64,000 nucleotides of DNA from Croceicoccus ponticola. GTDB lineage: Bacteria > Pseudomonadota > Alphaproteobacteria > Sphingomonadales > Sphingomonadaceae. Shown here piece after piece: positions 43,807 through 52,802 of this stretch. The notes beneath the pieces were generated by a model. The model was not told the DNA's origin. It did not search any database and worked only from the letters and a program-made list of their open reading frames with translations. The stretch lies in NCBI RefSeq assembly GCF_004004515.1, contig NZ_RXOL01000001.1, positions 1,054,001-1,118,000 of the forward strand, given 5' to 3'. The number at the start of each line of letters is the position of its first letter. Position 1 is the first letter of the stretch. The position numbers and the translations under genes are program-made.

Positions 43807-44942
43807 TGGATGTCGACAGCGCGCAGCCGCAATCGCAGAGCCCGACCACGATAGCCGATCCTCGGCTTCGGTTCGAAGCGCACAGGGCGGCCGTTTGGGC
43901 GCTGGTCGTGGTTCTGGTGGGTCTTGCGATCTACTTGTCGCAGGCGTTGCTTGTCATTTTCGGCGGCATGGTTTTTGCCGCGATCATTGACGGCGGAGCG
44001 CGCCTGCTTGGCCGCATCATGCCTGTCGGACGCGGCATCCGCATCGGCATCGTCCTTCTACTCGGTCTTGCCTTCGTCGCGTGGGTCGTGATCTTCGCCG
44101 GCACGCAGATCGCGGACCAGGCGGCAAAATTTCCCGCGCTGATCGAGGAGCAAGTCCTGCGCGCCATCGCCTGGCTCAACCAGCAGGGTTTCGCGATCAA
44201 CAGCGAAAGCATTTCAGGCCTGGTCCAGCAATCGGCTGGCGGCGTAGGGCAGCTTACGCGCGCGGTCGGCGGGATCATCGGCGGGTTTACCACCCTGTTC
44301 CTGATCCTCATCATCGGCATCTACATCGCATTGGAACCACGCCTTTACGAACGCGGCGTCGCTTGGATGCTCCCCGATTCGAGCCGTGACAGCTTCCTGG
44401 AACTGGCGGACAAGATGGCCTTCGCCCTGCGTCGGCTGATGTTCGGACGGCTGGTCGGCATGGTGTTCGAAGGGGTCATCACCTGGGCCGCGCTGGCGCT
44501 TTACGGTGTGCCGATGGCGGCACTTCTTGGCCTCTTGACCGGGCTGCTTGCCTTTATCCCCAATCTGGGCGCGCTGGTTGCCGGGCTGTTGATGGTACTT
44601 GTCGGATTTTCGGGTGGCACCGACATGGCGCTTTACTGTGTGGGAGTATATCTCGTCGTGCAGACGTTCGACGGGTACATCGTCGTGCCGTTGATCGCAA
44701 AAAAGACCGTCGATCTGGCCCCCGCTCTGGTGCTGGGCATGCAGCTCATATTCGGCATCCTGTTCGGCATTATCGGACTGGCACTCGCCGATCCGCTGGT
44801 GGCGATGATCAAGGTTATGCTCGAACACCGCAGCGAAACGGCCGAACACGAGCTCGAAGGGGAAAGCCCCCAAACAGCGGGAGGCGGACCGGCAGGGCGC
44901 CAGACGCCCGACCCTTCCCCCGTTCCGGAGCCCGCAACCTGA
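43806..44942 (+). CDS. AI-2E family transporter (PerM-like)
   Basis: A 378-residue polytopic protein of the PF01594 family, with N-terminal helices (AAVWALVVVLVGLAIYL), a central amphipathic domain and the C-terminal LLTGLLAFIPNLGALVAGLLMVLVGF and DGYIVVPLIAKKTVDLAPALVL segments typical of the family. Members export autoinducer-2 or act in other fluxes; the name does not prove AI-2 transport. It is coupled to lepB and to the next gene by TGATG overlaps. Confidence 0.87.
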   Translation: MDVDSAQPQSQSPTTIADPRLRFEAHRAAVWALVVVLVGLAIYLSQALLVIFGGMVFAAIIDGGARLLGRIMPVGRGIRIGIVLLLGLAFVAWVVIFAGTQIADQAAKFPALIEEQVLRAIAWLNQQGFAINSESISGLVQQSAGGVGQLTRAVGGIIGGFTTLFLILIIGIYIALEPRLYERGVAWMLPDSSRDSFLELADKMAFALRRLMFGRLVGMVFEGVITWAALALYGVPMAALLGLLTGLLAFIPNLGALVAGLLMVLVGFSGGTDMALYCVGVYLVVQTFDGYIVVPLIAKKTVDLAPALVLGMQLIFGILFGIIGLALADPLVAMIKVMLEHRSETAEHELEGESPQTAGGGPAGRQTPDPSPVPEPAT

Positions 44943-46231
44943 TGGTCCGCAAATTTCTCTACTTCGTCGCGTTCTGTGTGGTTCTGGTGATTGCCGGGGG
45001 CATCGTGCTCACCATCTGGTCCAAGGAACTGACCGAACTGGCGTTCACGCCCAAGGGCGAATTCGTCGCGCAAGACCCGCTGGCAGGCAATGCGTACGAA
45101 GATTCGGCGATGTGGATCAGCCGTCCGGGCATGGGCGCGTCGGACCCTGCCAAATGGCGGCCGCAGATGGCGCCCGGTAATGAAATGCCGTCCAAGGCGG
45201 CTGTCTTCTTCATCCACCCGACCAGCTACTTGTCGCGCGACAATTGGAACGCGCCGCTTGACGATGTGAACGCGCGTTCGGGGGCGGAAATGTTTGTGCG
45301 CGGGCTGGCCAGCCCGTTCAACCGATCCATCGACATCTGGGCCCCGCGTTATCGCCAGGCGGCCGTCGGCGCATTCCTGACAAAGGGCGAGAACAAGGCC
45401 CGCGCCATCGATCTGGCCTATGCCGACGTGGCAAAGGCGTTCGACTATTTCGCCGCCAGCATCGGCAAGGACCAGCCCATAGTGCTGGCCGCGCACAGCC
45501 AGGGTGCGCTGCATCTCAAGCGGCTGCTCGCCGAAAAGGTCGCCGGCACCCCGCTCGCCGACAAGGTGATCGCCGCATATGTCGCCGGCTGGCCGATATC
45601 GATGGAGCGTGACCTGCCGGCCATGGGGCTTCCCGCCTGCGCCACCGCCAATCAGGCGGGCTGCGTGATGAGCTGGCAAAGCTATGCCGAACCGGCTGAC
45701 GCATCGCTGCTGTTCGCCGCCTATGACGAGGGCGTGACGCTCGACGGGAAGCCGCTGGCGAAGACCGACACGCTTTGCACCAACCCGATCACCGGCACGA
45801 TCGACGGCGAGGCACCGGCCAGCGCCAACACCGGGACGCTGGTCCCCAATGGCGACATCACGAACGGCAAGATCGTCGTGGGCGCCGTTCCCGCACGATG
45901 CTCCGAAGACCACCTGCTGCTGGTCGGCAACCCGCCGATCATGGGCAACGCGGTCCTGCCGGGCAACAATTACCACGTTTACGATATCCCGCTGTTCTGG
46001 ATGAACATCAGGCAGGATTTCGCCCGCCGCGAAAACGCCTGGCTCGAATCACACGGCCTGCCCAGCGGTCAGGCGGTGCCTGCACCTGCTGCGCCCAGCC
46101 CGATCCCTTCAGCCAGCCCAGTCCCTTCGGAAAGCCCGGTCCCTTCGGCCAGCCCGATCATGACCAGGGCCAGCGCGAGCCCGGCCATGGCCGCAACCCC
46201 TGCGCCGTCCCCTGCCGCCAGCGCCCGGTGA
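44942..46231 (+). CDS. DUF3089 alpha/beta-hydrolase-like protein
   Basis: A 429-residue protein with an N-terminal membrane helix (about 4-26) and a DUF3089 domain. AVFFIHPTSYLSRDNWN is the first strand-loop; PIVLAAHSQGALHLKRLL has a Ser in the nucleophile-elbow position (HSQG), and YHVYDIPLFW lies near the end. Esterase or lipase-like activity is plausible. The last 60 residues are a Ser/Pro/Ala low-complexity tail with three 18-bp repeats in the DNA. It is TGATG-coupled upstream and GTGA-coupled to ruvX. Confidence 0.8.
   Translation: MVRKFLYFVAFCVVLVIAGGIVLTIWSKELTELAFTPKGEFVAQDPLAGNAYEDSAMWISRPGMGASDPAKWRPQMAPGNEMPSKAAVFFIHPTSYLSRDNWNAPLDDVNARSGAEMFVRGLASPFNRSIDIWAPRYRQAAVGAFLTKGENKARAIDLAYADVAKAFDYFAASIGKDQPIVLAAHSQGALHLKRLLAEKVAGTPLADKVIAAYVAGWPISMERDLPAMGLPACATANQAGCVMSWQSYAEPADASLLFAAYDEGVTLDGKPLAKTDTLCTNPITGTIDGEAPASANTGTLVPNGDITNGKIVVGAVPARCSEDHLLLVGNPPIMGNAVLPGNNYHVYDIPLFWMNIRQDFARRENAWLESHGLPSGQAVPAPAAPSPIPSASPVPSESPVPSASPIMTRASASPAMAATPAPSPAASAR
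46097..46150. repeat. Three tandem 18-bp repeats in the DUF3089 gene
   Basis: Units at 46097-46114, 46115-46132 and 46133-46150 share AGCCC[GA][AG]TCCCTTC and encode SPIPSA, SPVPSE and SPVPSA; a partial fourth follows. The length preserves frame. Confidence 0.8.
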
Positions 46232-46701
46232 TAACCGACAACGCGCACGCTTTTGCCGCCGCCCTGCCCGACGGCGGCGTGCTGCTGGGACTGGACCCCG
46301 GGACCAAGACGGTGGGTATCGCGACTTGCGATGCGGGCTGGCGCTTTGCAACGGCGGGAAAGACGATCCCGCGCGGGAAATACGCGGCGCTGCGCACGGC
46401 TCTGGCGGAGCTGGCGAAACAGCGTTCGATCAAGGGTTTCGTGCTGGGCCTGCCGCGCAATATGGACGGAACAGAAGGACCAAGGGCGCAAGCAACGCGA
46501 GCATTGGCGCGGAACCTGGAGGACAACTTTGCGCTGCCGATCCTGTTATGGGATGAGCGGTTGTCGACGATGGGCGCAGAGCGCGCGATGATCGATCAGG
46601 ACATGAGCCGCGCCAAAAGGGCCGAACGGATCGACAGCCACGCGGCGGCCATCATCCTGCAATGTGCGCTGGACGCGATGGTGCGCGACGCGCTGGATTG
46701 A
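46228..46701 (+). CDS. ruvX: Putative pre-16S rRNA nuclease RuvX (YqgF)
   Basis: A 157-residue RNase H-like protein. LLGLDPGTKTVGIA (about 19-32) carries the first catalytic Asp, FVLGLPRNMDGTEGPRA the central motif, LLWDERLSTMGAE the Glu and DSHAAAIILQ the last Asp. It processes the 5' end of 16S rRNA. The start is GTG at 46228 inside the preceding stop. A hairpin follows and separates it from a convergent small gene. Confidence 0.92.
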   Translation: MITDNAHAFAAALPDGGVLLGLDPGTKTVGIATCDAGWRFATAGKTIPRGKYAALRTALAELAKQRSIKGFVLGLPRNMDGTEGPRAQATRALARNLEDNFALPILLWDERLSTMGAERAMIDQDMSRAKRAERIDSHAAAIILQCALDAMVRDALD

Positions 46702-46723
46702 GTTGGTCGGATAGAGCCGCCCG

Positions 46724-46746
46724 CTCCGCCCACAAACGGGGCGGAG
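46724..46746. terminator. Hairpin between ruvX and the 36-residue gene
   Basis: CTCCGCCC (46724-46731) pairs with GGGCGGAG (46739-46746) around the loop ACAAACG. It lies 22 bp after the ruvX stop and 18 bp beyond the stop of the convergent small gene, so it can serve both. Confidence 0.55.
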
Positions 46747-46763
46747 GGGCCGCTCGAACTGGA

Positions 46764-46874
46764 TCAGGCCTTGGCCGCTTCGTTGATCGCGTCCTGCTTG
46801 ACGATCATCTTCGTCGCCATGATCGATGCGCCAAAGCTTACGACTACGCCTGCTGCTGCCATTACTACCAACAT
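46764..46874 (-). CDS. 36-residue single-span membrane peptide
   Basis: A short frame with strong start signals: GGAGA lies 6 nt before the ATG at 46874. The peptide is MLVVMAAAGVVVSFGASIMA followed by a charged tail rich in Lys, Asp and Glu, ending EAAKA. The first 20 residues are hydrophobic and would span a membrane with the basic/acidic tail outside the bilayer. The upstream 117 bp is AT-rich compared with its surroundings, as expected for a promoter, and a hairpin lies just past the stop. I know no named family; the function is unknown. Confidence 0.6.
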   Translation of the reverse strand: MLVVMAAAGVVVSFGASIMATKMIVKQDAINEAAKA

Positions 46875-46991
46875 GATGATTCTCCGTACTGAAAAAGGGG
46901 CCTTAACAATCCCTGTTAGTACCTCCGAATCATTAAAGCTTGGTTATTGCGAGGCGATGATTGATCCCGGTTCGAAAAATACTGTCGGGAG

Positions 46992-47771
46992 TCAGGCTGG
47001 CATCCGCAAGACGACGACAAGCCCCGCACCCTCTAGTCCGCGCAATGTGTCTTCCGCCGGCATCCGAATCGCATCGGCCCGTGCGCGAATAAGAATCGCT
47101 TCGGGCACATCGGCATCGTGCGCCACGACATCGGCACTGCCCAGCAGCCTTGCTTCGCGCAGGGTGAGATCGTCGGGATCGCGGGATCGCAAGCTGATTT
47201 CGTGAATGCCCTGCGGCGCGCTGTCGCCATCGCCCGCCAGCCAGCGCTCCACCGCATCGTCCCCGCGCTGCGCAAAGATGTCGAGCGCCCCGCCCTCGTC
47301 CAGCGCGGCGTCGAGCGCGCGGCGACGTTCCGCCGATCCAGGCCAGCGCGCCTTCATTCCGGCGCGGCTCTCGCCAAGCGCGCTCGCCAAAGCACCGAGC
47401 CGCTGTGGCAGGATGCGCTCAAGCCGCAGGCGCAGGATTTTGGCAAGCCCTGCCGACGCGCCGCCCGTTCCCACCGCGATCAGCACGGGATCGCGATCGA
47501 CGATCGACGGCACGGTGAAGTCGCACAGGGCGGGCCGGTCGGTGACGTTGACCAGCAACCCCTTGCACCGCAGCCGGATGGCCGCGGCCTCTGCCTGTTT
47601 CTCGTCCTCCATCGCGACGAAGCCTAGCACCGCGTGGTGCGCCTCCGGCTCACCGACGCATTCGCCGCCGGCCCGTTCGACCAGCCGCCGTTTCGCGTCC
47701 GCCGCCTCGCCCTCGCCCAGCACCACGACCTTGCGGCCCGTCAGGCGGAAAAAGAGCGGGAGCGACTGCAT
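46992..47771 (-). CDS. Siroheme synthase-type protein (precorrin-2 dehydrogenase/ferrochelatase)
   Basis: A 259-residue protein like the N-terminal half of CysG. It begins LPLFFRLTGRKVVVLGEGEAADAKRR (modified NAD-binding loop) and continues LLVNVTDRPALCDFTVPSIVDRDPVLIAVGTGGASAGLAK, which includes the catalytic Asp region. The last 70 residues, DPDDLTLREARLLGSADVVAHD, copy only the opening of a uroporphyrinogen methyltransferase domain and then stop, so the methyltransferase is a stub. It follows lysA by 1 bp. Confidence 0.82.
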   Translation of the reverse strand: MQSLPLFFRLTGRKVVVLGEGEAADAKRRLVERAGGECVGEPEAHHAVLGFVAMEDEKQAEAAAIRLRCKGLLVNVTDRPALCDFTVPSIVDRDPVLIAVGTGGASAGLAKILRLRLERILPQRLGALASALGESRAGMKARWPGSAERRRALDAALDEGGALDIFAQRGDDAVERWLAGDGDSAPQGIHEISLRSRDPDDLTLREARLLGSADVVAHDADVPEAILIRARADAIRMPAEDTLRGLEGAGLVVVLRMPA

Positions 47772-47772
47772 C

Positions 47773-49032
47773 CTATTTCAACCAGTCGGGCACTTGTTCG
47801 GCGGCCAGGATCGTGGCCGGATCGATGCGATTGGCAACCACGGCATAGCGGTCGCCGCTCACCAGCACTTCGGGCACCAAGGGCCGCGAGTTGTAGGTAT
47901 TGGCCATCGTCGCGCCATAGGCCCCGGCTGTGCGGAAAGCGACGAGATCGCCGGTCTGGACCGCGTCCATCTCGCGATTTTTGGCGAAAGTATCCGAACT
48001 TTCGCAGATCGGGCCGACGACGTTGGCCGTGGTCCGCGATCCCGTTGGCGCGACGGCGACGACATCGTGCCAGGCATCGTACATGGCCGGGCGCGCCAGA
48101 TCGTTCATCGCCGCATCGACAACGATGAACGGATGGTTCGCCCCGCGCTTTACCCGCACGACCTGACTGACCAATACGCCCGAATTGCCGGTGATGACGC
48201 GGCCCGGTTCGAACATCAGCGTCACTCGCCAATCGCGGGTTACGTCAGCCACCATCGCGCCATATTCGGCAGGGGTCGGCAGCATTTCGCCCTCGCGATA
48301 AGGCACGCCCAGTCCCCCGCCCAGATCCATGTGCGTGATGACGAAGCCATCGCGCCGCAGGTCCGCCATCAAGCCGCCCATCTTGGCAAAGGCGGCGCGG
48401 CTGGGGTCTAGGTTGGTGATCTGGCTGCCGATATGCACGGCAAGCCCGCGCAAGTTCAGGCCCGGCAGGCCCGCCAGCCGCGAAAAGATGTCCTTGGCCG
48501 CGAAAAAGGGCACGCCGAACTTGTTGTCCGCCTTGCCCGTGCTGATCTTGTCGTGCGTGCCGGCATCGACATCGGGATTGACCCTGAGCGCGGCGGTGGC
48601 GGTCAGTCCGCGTTCCGCCGCGATCCGCGCGAGCTCGATGCCCTCTTCCTCGCTTTCGAGGTTGAATTGCCCGATCCCGGCCTCAACCGCTTCGGCCATT
48701 TCGGCATCGGTCTTGCCCACGCCTGAAAACACGATGTCCGCCGCCGGTATGCCCGCGGCCAGCGCGCGGCGCGCTTCGCCGATGGACACGACGTCGGCGC
48801 CGAACCCTTCGTCGCGCAGCACGCGCAGGACGGCAAGGTTGGGGTTGGATTTCACCGCAAAGGCGAAATGGGTGCTGCCGGCAGGCGTCAGCGCTTCGCG
48901 AAAGACGCGGGCATGACGGCGCAAGGTCGCTTCGGAATAAACGTAAACGGGCGTTCCCACCGCGTCGGCGATCACCGGCAGCGGCACGTTTTCGGCATGG
49001 AGCACGCCTTCATGGTACTGGAAATGGTCCAC
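47773..49032 (-). CDS. lysA: Diaminopimelate decarboxylase
   Basis: A 419-residue fold-type III PLP enzyme, last step of lysine synthesis. The PLP lysine is in FAVKSNPNLAVLRVL (about residue 61). HIGSQI (about 200) and GGGLGVPY bind substrate and phosphate, and CESSDTFAKNREM near 345 is the conserved Cys region. The start is GTG at 49032. The LptM-like gene lies 6 bp upstream, a conserved pairing. Confidence 0.96.
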   Translation of the reverse strand: MDHFQYHEGVLHAENVPLPVIADAVGTPVYVYSEATLRRHARVFREALTPAGSTHFAFAVKSNPNLAVLRVLRDEGFGADVVSIGEARRALAAGIPAADIVFSGVGKTDAEMAEAVEAGIGQFNLESEEEGIELARIAAERGLTATAALRVNPDVDAGTHDKISTGKADNKFGVPFFAAKDIFSRLAGLPGLNLRGLAVHIGSQITNLDPSRAAFAKMGGLMADLRRDGFVITHMDLGGGLGVPYREGEMLPTPAEYGAMVADVTRDWRVTLMFEPGRVITGNSGVLVSQVVRVKRGANHPFIVVDAAMNDLARPAMYDAWHDVVAVAPTGSRTTANVVGPICESSDTFAKNREMDAVQTGDLVAFRTAGAYGATMANTYNSRPLVPEVLVSGDRYAVVANRIDPATILAAEQVPDWLK

Positions 49033-49038
49033 GCGGGC

Positions 49039-49293
49039 TTATCCTTCGGGCGGCAGGTCGAACGGATCGGCTTCGCGCTCTTCGGAACGGGTGCGCAATT
49101 CGACATTGCGTTCGGGCGCGGCCTGAGTTGCCCGTTCGAGCAAGTCATTGGCATCGGGCTGATGGTCCGCGCCGAACGGGGTGGGCGGCAACGATGCGCC
49201 GGGCTTGGGCTCAAGATCGGTCTGTTGTGCGCACGCGCCCAGCGTCAATGTCAGCGCAAACGCCAATCCGGCAAAGCCAATTCCATGCTTCAT
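49039..49293 (-). CDS. Small lipoprotein, LptM/YifL-like
   Basis: An 84-residue lipoprotein with lipobox LGAC (Cys21). The following segment [16 protein letters not shown] resembles the C-G-x-K-G-P-L-x-P-P-P opening of LptM (YifL), which stabilises the LptD/LptE lipopolysaccharide translocon. Position directly upstream of lysA is where this family usually lies. The rest is acidic and probably disordered. Its ATG overlaps the argH stop. The family assignment is inference from motif and context. Confidence 0.65.
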   Translation of the reverse strand: MKHGIGFAGLAFALTLTLGACAQQTDLEPKPGASLPPTPFGADHQPDANDLLERATQAAPERNVELRTRSEEREADPFDLPPEG

Positions 49294-50738
49294 GCGCCCT
49301 GCTCCATCTTCAGAACCTGCCTTGCGTCGGCCACGCGCTTGACCACTTCGGACGGTGCCGTGCCGCCATGGCTGCACCGTGCCGCGACCGACGCTTCGAC
49401 CGACAGGGCATCGTACACCCGTTCATCGATCCGCGCGTCGATGGCCTTGAGGTCTTCCATCGAAAGCTGGTCCAGTGCCACGCCTTTGCTTTCGGCAAGC
49501 TTGACCGCCGCGCCGGTGATGTGATGCGCTTCGCGGAACGGAATGTCCGCCTGACGCACCAGCCAGTCGGCAAGATCGGTCGCGGTGGCGTAGCCCAGTT
49601 CCGCCGCCTGACGCATGCGATCGGTGCGAAACGTGGCTTCGGCCACCATGCCGGTCATCGCCGCGATGGACAGCGCCAGCAGCGATGCGGCTTCGAACAC
49701 CGGCGGCTTGTCGTCCTGCATGTCCTTCGAATAAGCGAGCGGCAGCCCCTTCATCGTGACCATCAGCGCTGTGAGGCAGCCGACGATCCGGCCCGCGTGG
49801 CCGCGCACCAGTTCGGCGGCGTCGGGGTTCTTTTTCTGCGGCATGATGGAACTGCCGGTCGACAGCGCGTCGGGCATCCGGATGAAGCCGAAGGGCTGGC
49901 TGGCCCAGATGATCATTTCTTCGGCCAGACGCGACAGGTGCAGCGAACATTGCGCCGCCGCCTGAAGGTAATCGAGCGCGAAGTCACGATCCGACACGCC
50001 GTCGAGGCTGTTGTCCGTCGGCTTGGCAAAGCCCAGCGCGCGCGCCGTGCTGTCGCGGTCCAGCGGAAATCCGGTTCCGGCCAGCGCTGCGCTGCCCAGC
50101 GGGCTCTCGTTCATGCGCACCCGCGCATCGGCAAAACGCGAACGGTCGCGGCGAAACATCTCGTAATAGGCCATCAGGTGATGGCCCAGCGTCACCGGCT
50201 GCGCGGTTTGAAGGTGGGTAAAACCCGGCATGATGCTGTCGACATTCTCTCCTGCGCGCGTGACCAGCGCGCGTTGCAGGGCAAGCAGGCCGGCGTCCGC
50301 CTGATCCATAGCGTCACGGACCCACAGCCGGAAATCGGTCGCCACCTGGTCATTGCGGCTGCGCGCGGTGTGCAGCCGGCCCGCCACGGCGCCGATCAAC
50401 TGGGTCAGCCGGTCTTCGGTCACCATGTGGATGTCTTCGAGATCCCAGTTTTCGGGCACCCCGTTCGCTTCATACTCGGCGGCGACCTGATCGAGCCCGC
50501 CCGAAATCGTGGCCGCGTCTTCGGTCGATACGATCCCCTGCGCGCCCAGCATCGCGACGTGTGCCTTGCTGGCCGCGATGTCCTGTCGCCACATGGCCTT
50601 GTCGAAAGGAATCGAGGCGTTTATCTCGCGCATGATCGCGGACGGGCCCTGAGCGAAGCGTCCGCCCCACATCTGGTTCGCCTGTTCGCCACCATGAGTA
50701 CCGCCAGCATCAGTTTTGGAGGCCGAGTTGCCCGTCAT
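49290..50738 (-). CDS. argH: Argininosuccinate lyase
   Basis: A 482-residue fumarase/aspartase superfamily enzyme producing arginine and fumarate. The signature [11 protein letters not shown] is near residue 300, with [11 protein letters not shown] near the N-terminus, [23 protein letters not shown] and [16 protein letters not shown]. The start ATG at 50738 lies 11 bp inside the divergent TlpA-like gene, so the two coding regions overlap at their 5' ends. Confidence 0.96.
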   Translation of the reverse strand: MTGNSASKTDAGGTHGGEQANQMWGGRFAQGPSAIMREINASIPFDKAMWRQDIAASKAHVAMLGAQGIVSTEDAATISGGLDQVAAEYEANGVPENWDLEDIHMVTEDRLTQLIGAVAGRLHTARSRNDQVATDFRLWVRDAMDQADAGLLALQRALVTRAGENVDSIMPGFTHLQTAQPVTLGHHLMAYYEMFRRDRSRFADARVRMNESPLGSAALAGTGFPLDRDSTARALGFAKPTDNSLDGVSDRDFALDYLQAAAQCSLHLSRLAEEMIIWASQPFGFIRMPDALSTGSSIMPQKKNPDAAELVRGHAGRIVGCLTALMVTMKGLPLAYSKDMQDDKPPVFEAASLLALSIAAMTGMVAEATFRTDRMRQAAELGYATATDLADWLVRQADIPFREAHHITGAAVKLAESKGVALDQLSMEDLKAIDARIDERVYDALSVEASVAARCSHGGTAPSEVVKRVADARQVLKMEQGA

Positions 50739-51339
50739 CGAATCGCGTCCATCCTTGCGTCTTGCCGCCATTGCGCTGATCTGCGCCGTCCCGGCAATCG
50801 CCGCGTGCGATAGGCAAAGCGAGTCTCCTGCGCAACCGGAAGCGTCGGCCCCTGCTGCGCAAGGCGAACCTTCGGGTCCGGCAACCGGCACGTTCGACAC
50901 GTCGCACGCCGGCAACACGATCCCCGATGTTGCCATTGCCCTGCCCGACGGGACGGAAAAAAGCCTGTCCTCGTTCAAGGGCAAGCCACTGCTTGTAAAC
51001 CTTTGGGCGACGTGGTGCGGCCCGTGCGTGCTCGAAATGCCGATGCTCGACGCACTGGCCGTGAAACACGACGGGAAGCTGCAGGTGCTGACCGTGTCGC
51101 AGGACCTGAAGGGCGCTGCGGTCGTGGAACCGTGGTTCGCGGCAAAGGGTTTTGCCAAGCTGCAACCCTGGCTGGATCCGGATAACGACCTGACATTCGC
51201 CTTGGAAAGCGGCGTATTGCCGACGACGGTGCTATACGACGCCGACGGCAAGGAGGTGTGGCGCATGATCGGCGATCACGACTGGTCTGGTCCGGAGACC
51301 GACGACATGTTGGCAAAGGTCCTGTCGCCCGGCGCGTGA
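50728..51339 (+). CDS. TlpA-like thioredoxin-fold lipoprotein
   Basis: About 203 residues. A signal sequence with lipobox AIAAC (about Cys27) is followed by a Pro/Ala linker and a TlpA/ResA-type domain with the redox site WATWCGPC (Cys97, Cys100) and the cis-proline in VLPTTVLYD. It probably reduces disulfides in the periplasm. The start is TTG at 50728, supported by GGAGG 5 nt upstream. It opens inside the divergent argH start. Confidence 0.88.
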   Translation: MPVIESRPSLRLAAIALICAVPAIAACDRQSESPAQPEASAPAAQGEPSGPATGTFDTSHAGNTIPDVAIALPDGTEKSLSSFKGKPLLVNLWATWCGPCVLEMPMLDALAVKHDGKLQVLTVSQDLKGAAVVEPWFAAKGFAKLQPWLDPDNDLTFALESGVLPTTVLYDADGKEVWRMIGDHDWSGPETDDMLAKVLSPGA

Positions 51340-51357
51340 GGCGGTTCGAACCCCGCG

Positions 51358-52158
51358 TCAGTGCGCGATCAGCAGCGGGAATTCGCTTTCCTGCAACATC
51401 GAGCGGGTCACCCCGCCGAAAACGTATTCCGCCGCACGCGAATGGTGGAACGCGCCCATCACGATGTATCCGGCGTTTGCCGCACGGGCCCGTTCGAGGA
51501 TCAGCGAATAAATCGCGTCGTCCCGCTTGCCGCGCACCATTTCCACCACCGGATGAATGCCGTGGCGCGATAGATAGCTTGCGGCGGAGTTGGCCGAATG
51601 CGTGCCCTTGTCATCGATATCGAACAGGATCGTTTCGGTGGCGAGCGCAAGCAGCGGGACCGCCGCGCGAAGGGCGGTTTCGGCCTCGTGCGATCCGTTC
51701 CATGCGATCAGCGCCGTATCGGCCAGCGCGAGCCCCCGCGCCTTTGGCGGCACAGCAAGCACGAGGTGCCCGGTCTCGCACGCGGCCTTACCCGCAAGGT
51801 TGCGCAGGTCCTCCCGCTCTTCCAGCGCGGCGCTGGACAGCACGATGAGATCGGCAAGGTCGGCGGCCTGTTCGATCGCGCGTGCCGGATCGTCCAGCAC
51901 ATCAGTCCAGCTCCACGACACGCCTTCGCGGGCGAGACGCTCTTCAAGCCGCTTGCGATTGGCGGTTTCCGCCTCCCGCTCGTCGGCCAGAAGGCTCGCG
52001 CCGCCGGCACCGCTGAAATAATCGCCGATATATTCGGGCATGATCGCGACATCGAGGCATTCGAGATGGCCGCCGACTGCACGTACGACATCGAGCGCGG
52101 CCTGATAGCGGGCTTCCTGCCCATCGTCGTCGTGGACCAGCAGCAAGACGTTCTTCAT
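51358..52158 (-). CDS. Universal stress protein, tandem UspA-like
   Basis: A 266-residue protein. The second half ends in the ATP-binding-type motif GAFHHSRAAEYVFGGVTRS (G-x2-G-like, then GG-x-T/S-R), while the first half keeps the fold but lacks a clear nucleotide motif. Such tandem Usp proteins respond to starvation and oxidative stress. It ends 18 bp from the convergent TlpA-like gene. The 236-bp upstream spacer separates it from the DUF3775 gene. Confidence 0.85.
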   Translation of the reverse strand: MKNVLLLVHDDDGQEARYQAALDVVRAVGGHLECLDVAIMPEYIGDYFSGAGGASLLADEREAETANRKRLEERLAREGVSWSWTDVLDDPARAIEQAADLADLIVLSSAALEEREDLRNLAGKAACETGHLVLAVPPKARGLALADTALIAWNGSHEAETALRAAVPLLALATETILFDIDDKGTHSANSAASYLSRHGIHPVVEMVRGKRDDAIYSLILERARAANAGYIVMGAFHHSRAAEYVFGGVTRSMLQESEFPLLIAH

Positions 52159-52394
52159 CGCGAGGCATCCTTATCCGGCAGTTTTTCGAAACGGTTCCGA
52201 GCCCAAACCCTAAGTCGCTTCGAATCGCCCGCCATCGGGAAACCTACGGATGGGGACCCGAGGGATGAGGAGACTGGGGGTGCGGAGACTGGGGCCAAGG
52301 GCATGCGCCTCTCTCCGGTTGATTGCGGATGGGGACGTTCCGGCGCCGGCGTTACGCAGGACTGGCGAACCCGTGAACGGAGGAACGGTGCCCC

Positions 52395-52802
52395 ATGAGC
52401 GACGTCCTGAGCGAAAAACCCGAATTGTCGATCTCTGCCGACAAGGTCTGTTTCGTCGTCGCGCTGGCGCGCGATTTCGACGTGAAGGAAGACATCGACG
52501 ACACCGAACCCCTGCCCGACGACGATGACGAAAATATCGTCTTCACCGATTTGCCCAACGATTCCTACGAAGCGGAACTAAGGGTTTTCATCGACGAACT
52601 GGACGAGGACGAACAGATCGATCTCGTCGCGCTGGCATGGCTGGGCCGAGGCGACAGCGAGCTTTCAGAATGGGACGATCTTCGCGCGCAGGCCGCCGCG
52701 GCGCATAACGACCGAACGGCGGAATACCTGATGGGCCTGCCGATCTTGGCCGACCTGTTGCAGGAGGGGTTGAGCGCGTTCGACTTGTCCTGCGACATCT
52801 GA
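52395..52802 (+). CDS. DUF3775 protein
   Basis: A 135-residue acidic protein. The SADKVCFVVALARDFDVKE start, a run of Asp residues, and the block FIDELDEDEQIDLVALAWLGRGD define DUF3775, a family of alphaproteobacteria with no known function. The start at 52395 has GGAGGAACG upstream. Its stop overlaps the next ATG (TGATG). Confidence 0.85.
   Translation: MSDVLSEKPELSISADKVCFVVALARDFDVKEDIDDTEPLPDDDDENIVFTDLPNDSYEAELRVFIDELDEDEQIDLVALAWLGRGDSELSEWDDLRAQAAAAHNDRTAEYLMGLPILADLLQEGLSAFDLSCDI

Noticed and set aside
51342-51357. GGTTCGAACC element resembling a tRNA T-loop
   Set aside because: Only 18 bp separates two convergent genes and there is no acceptor stem, anticodon arm or D-arm; it is a chance palindrome.
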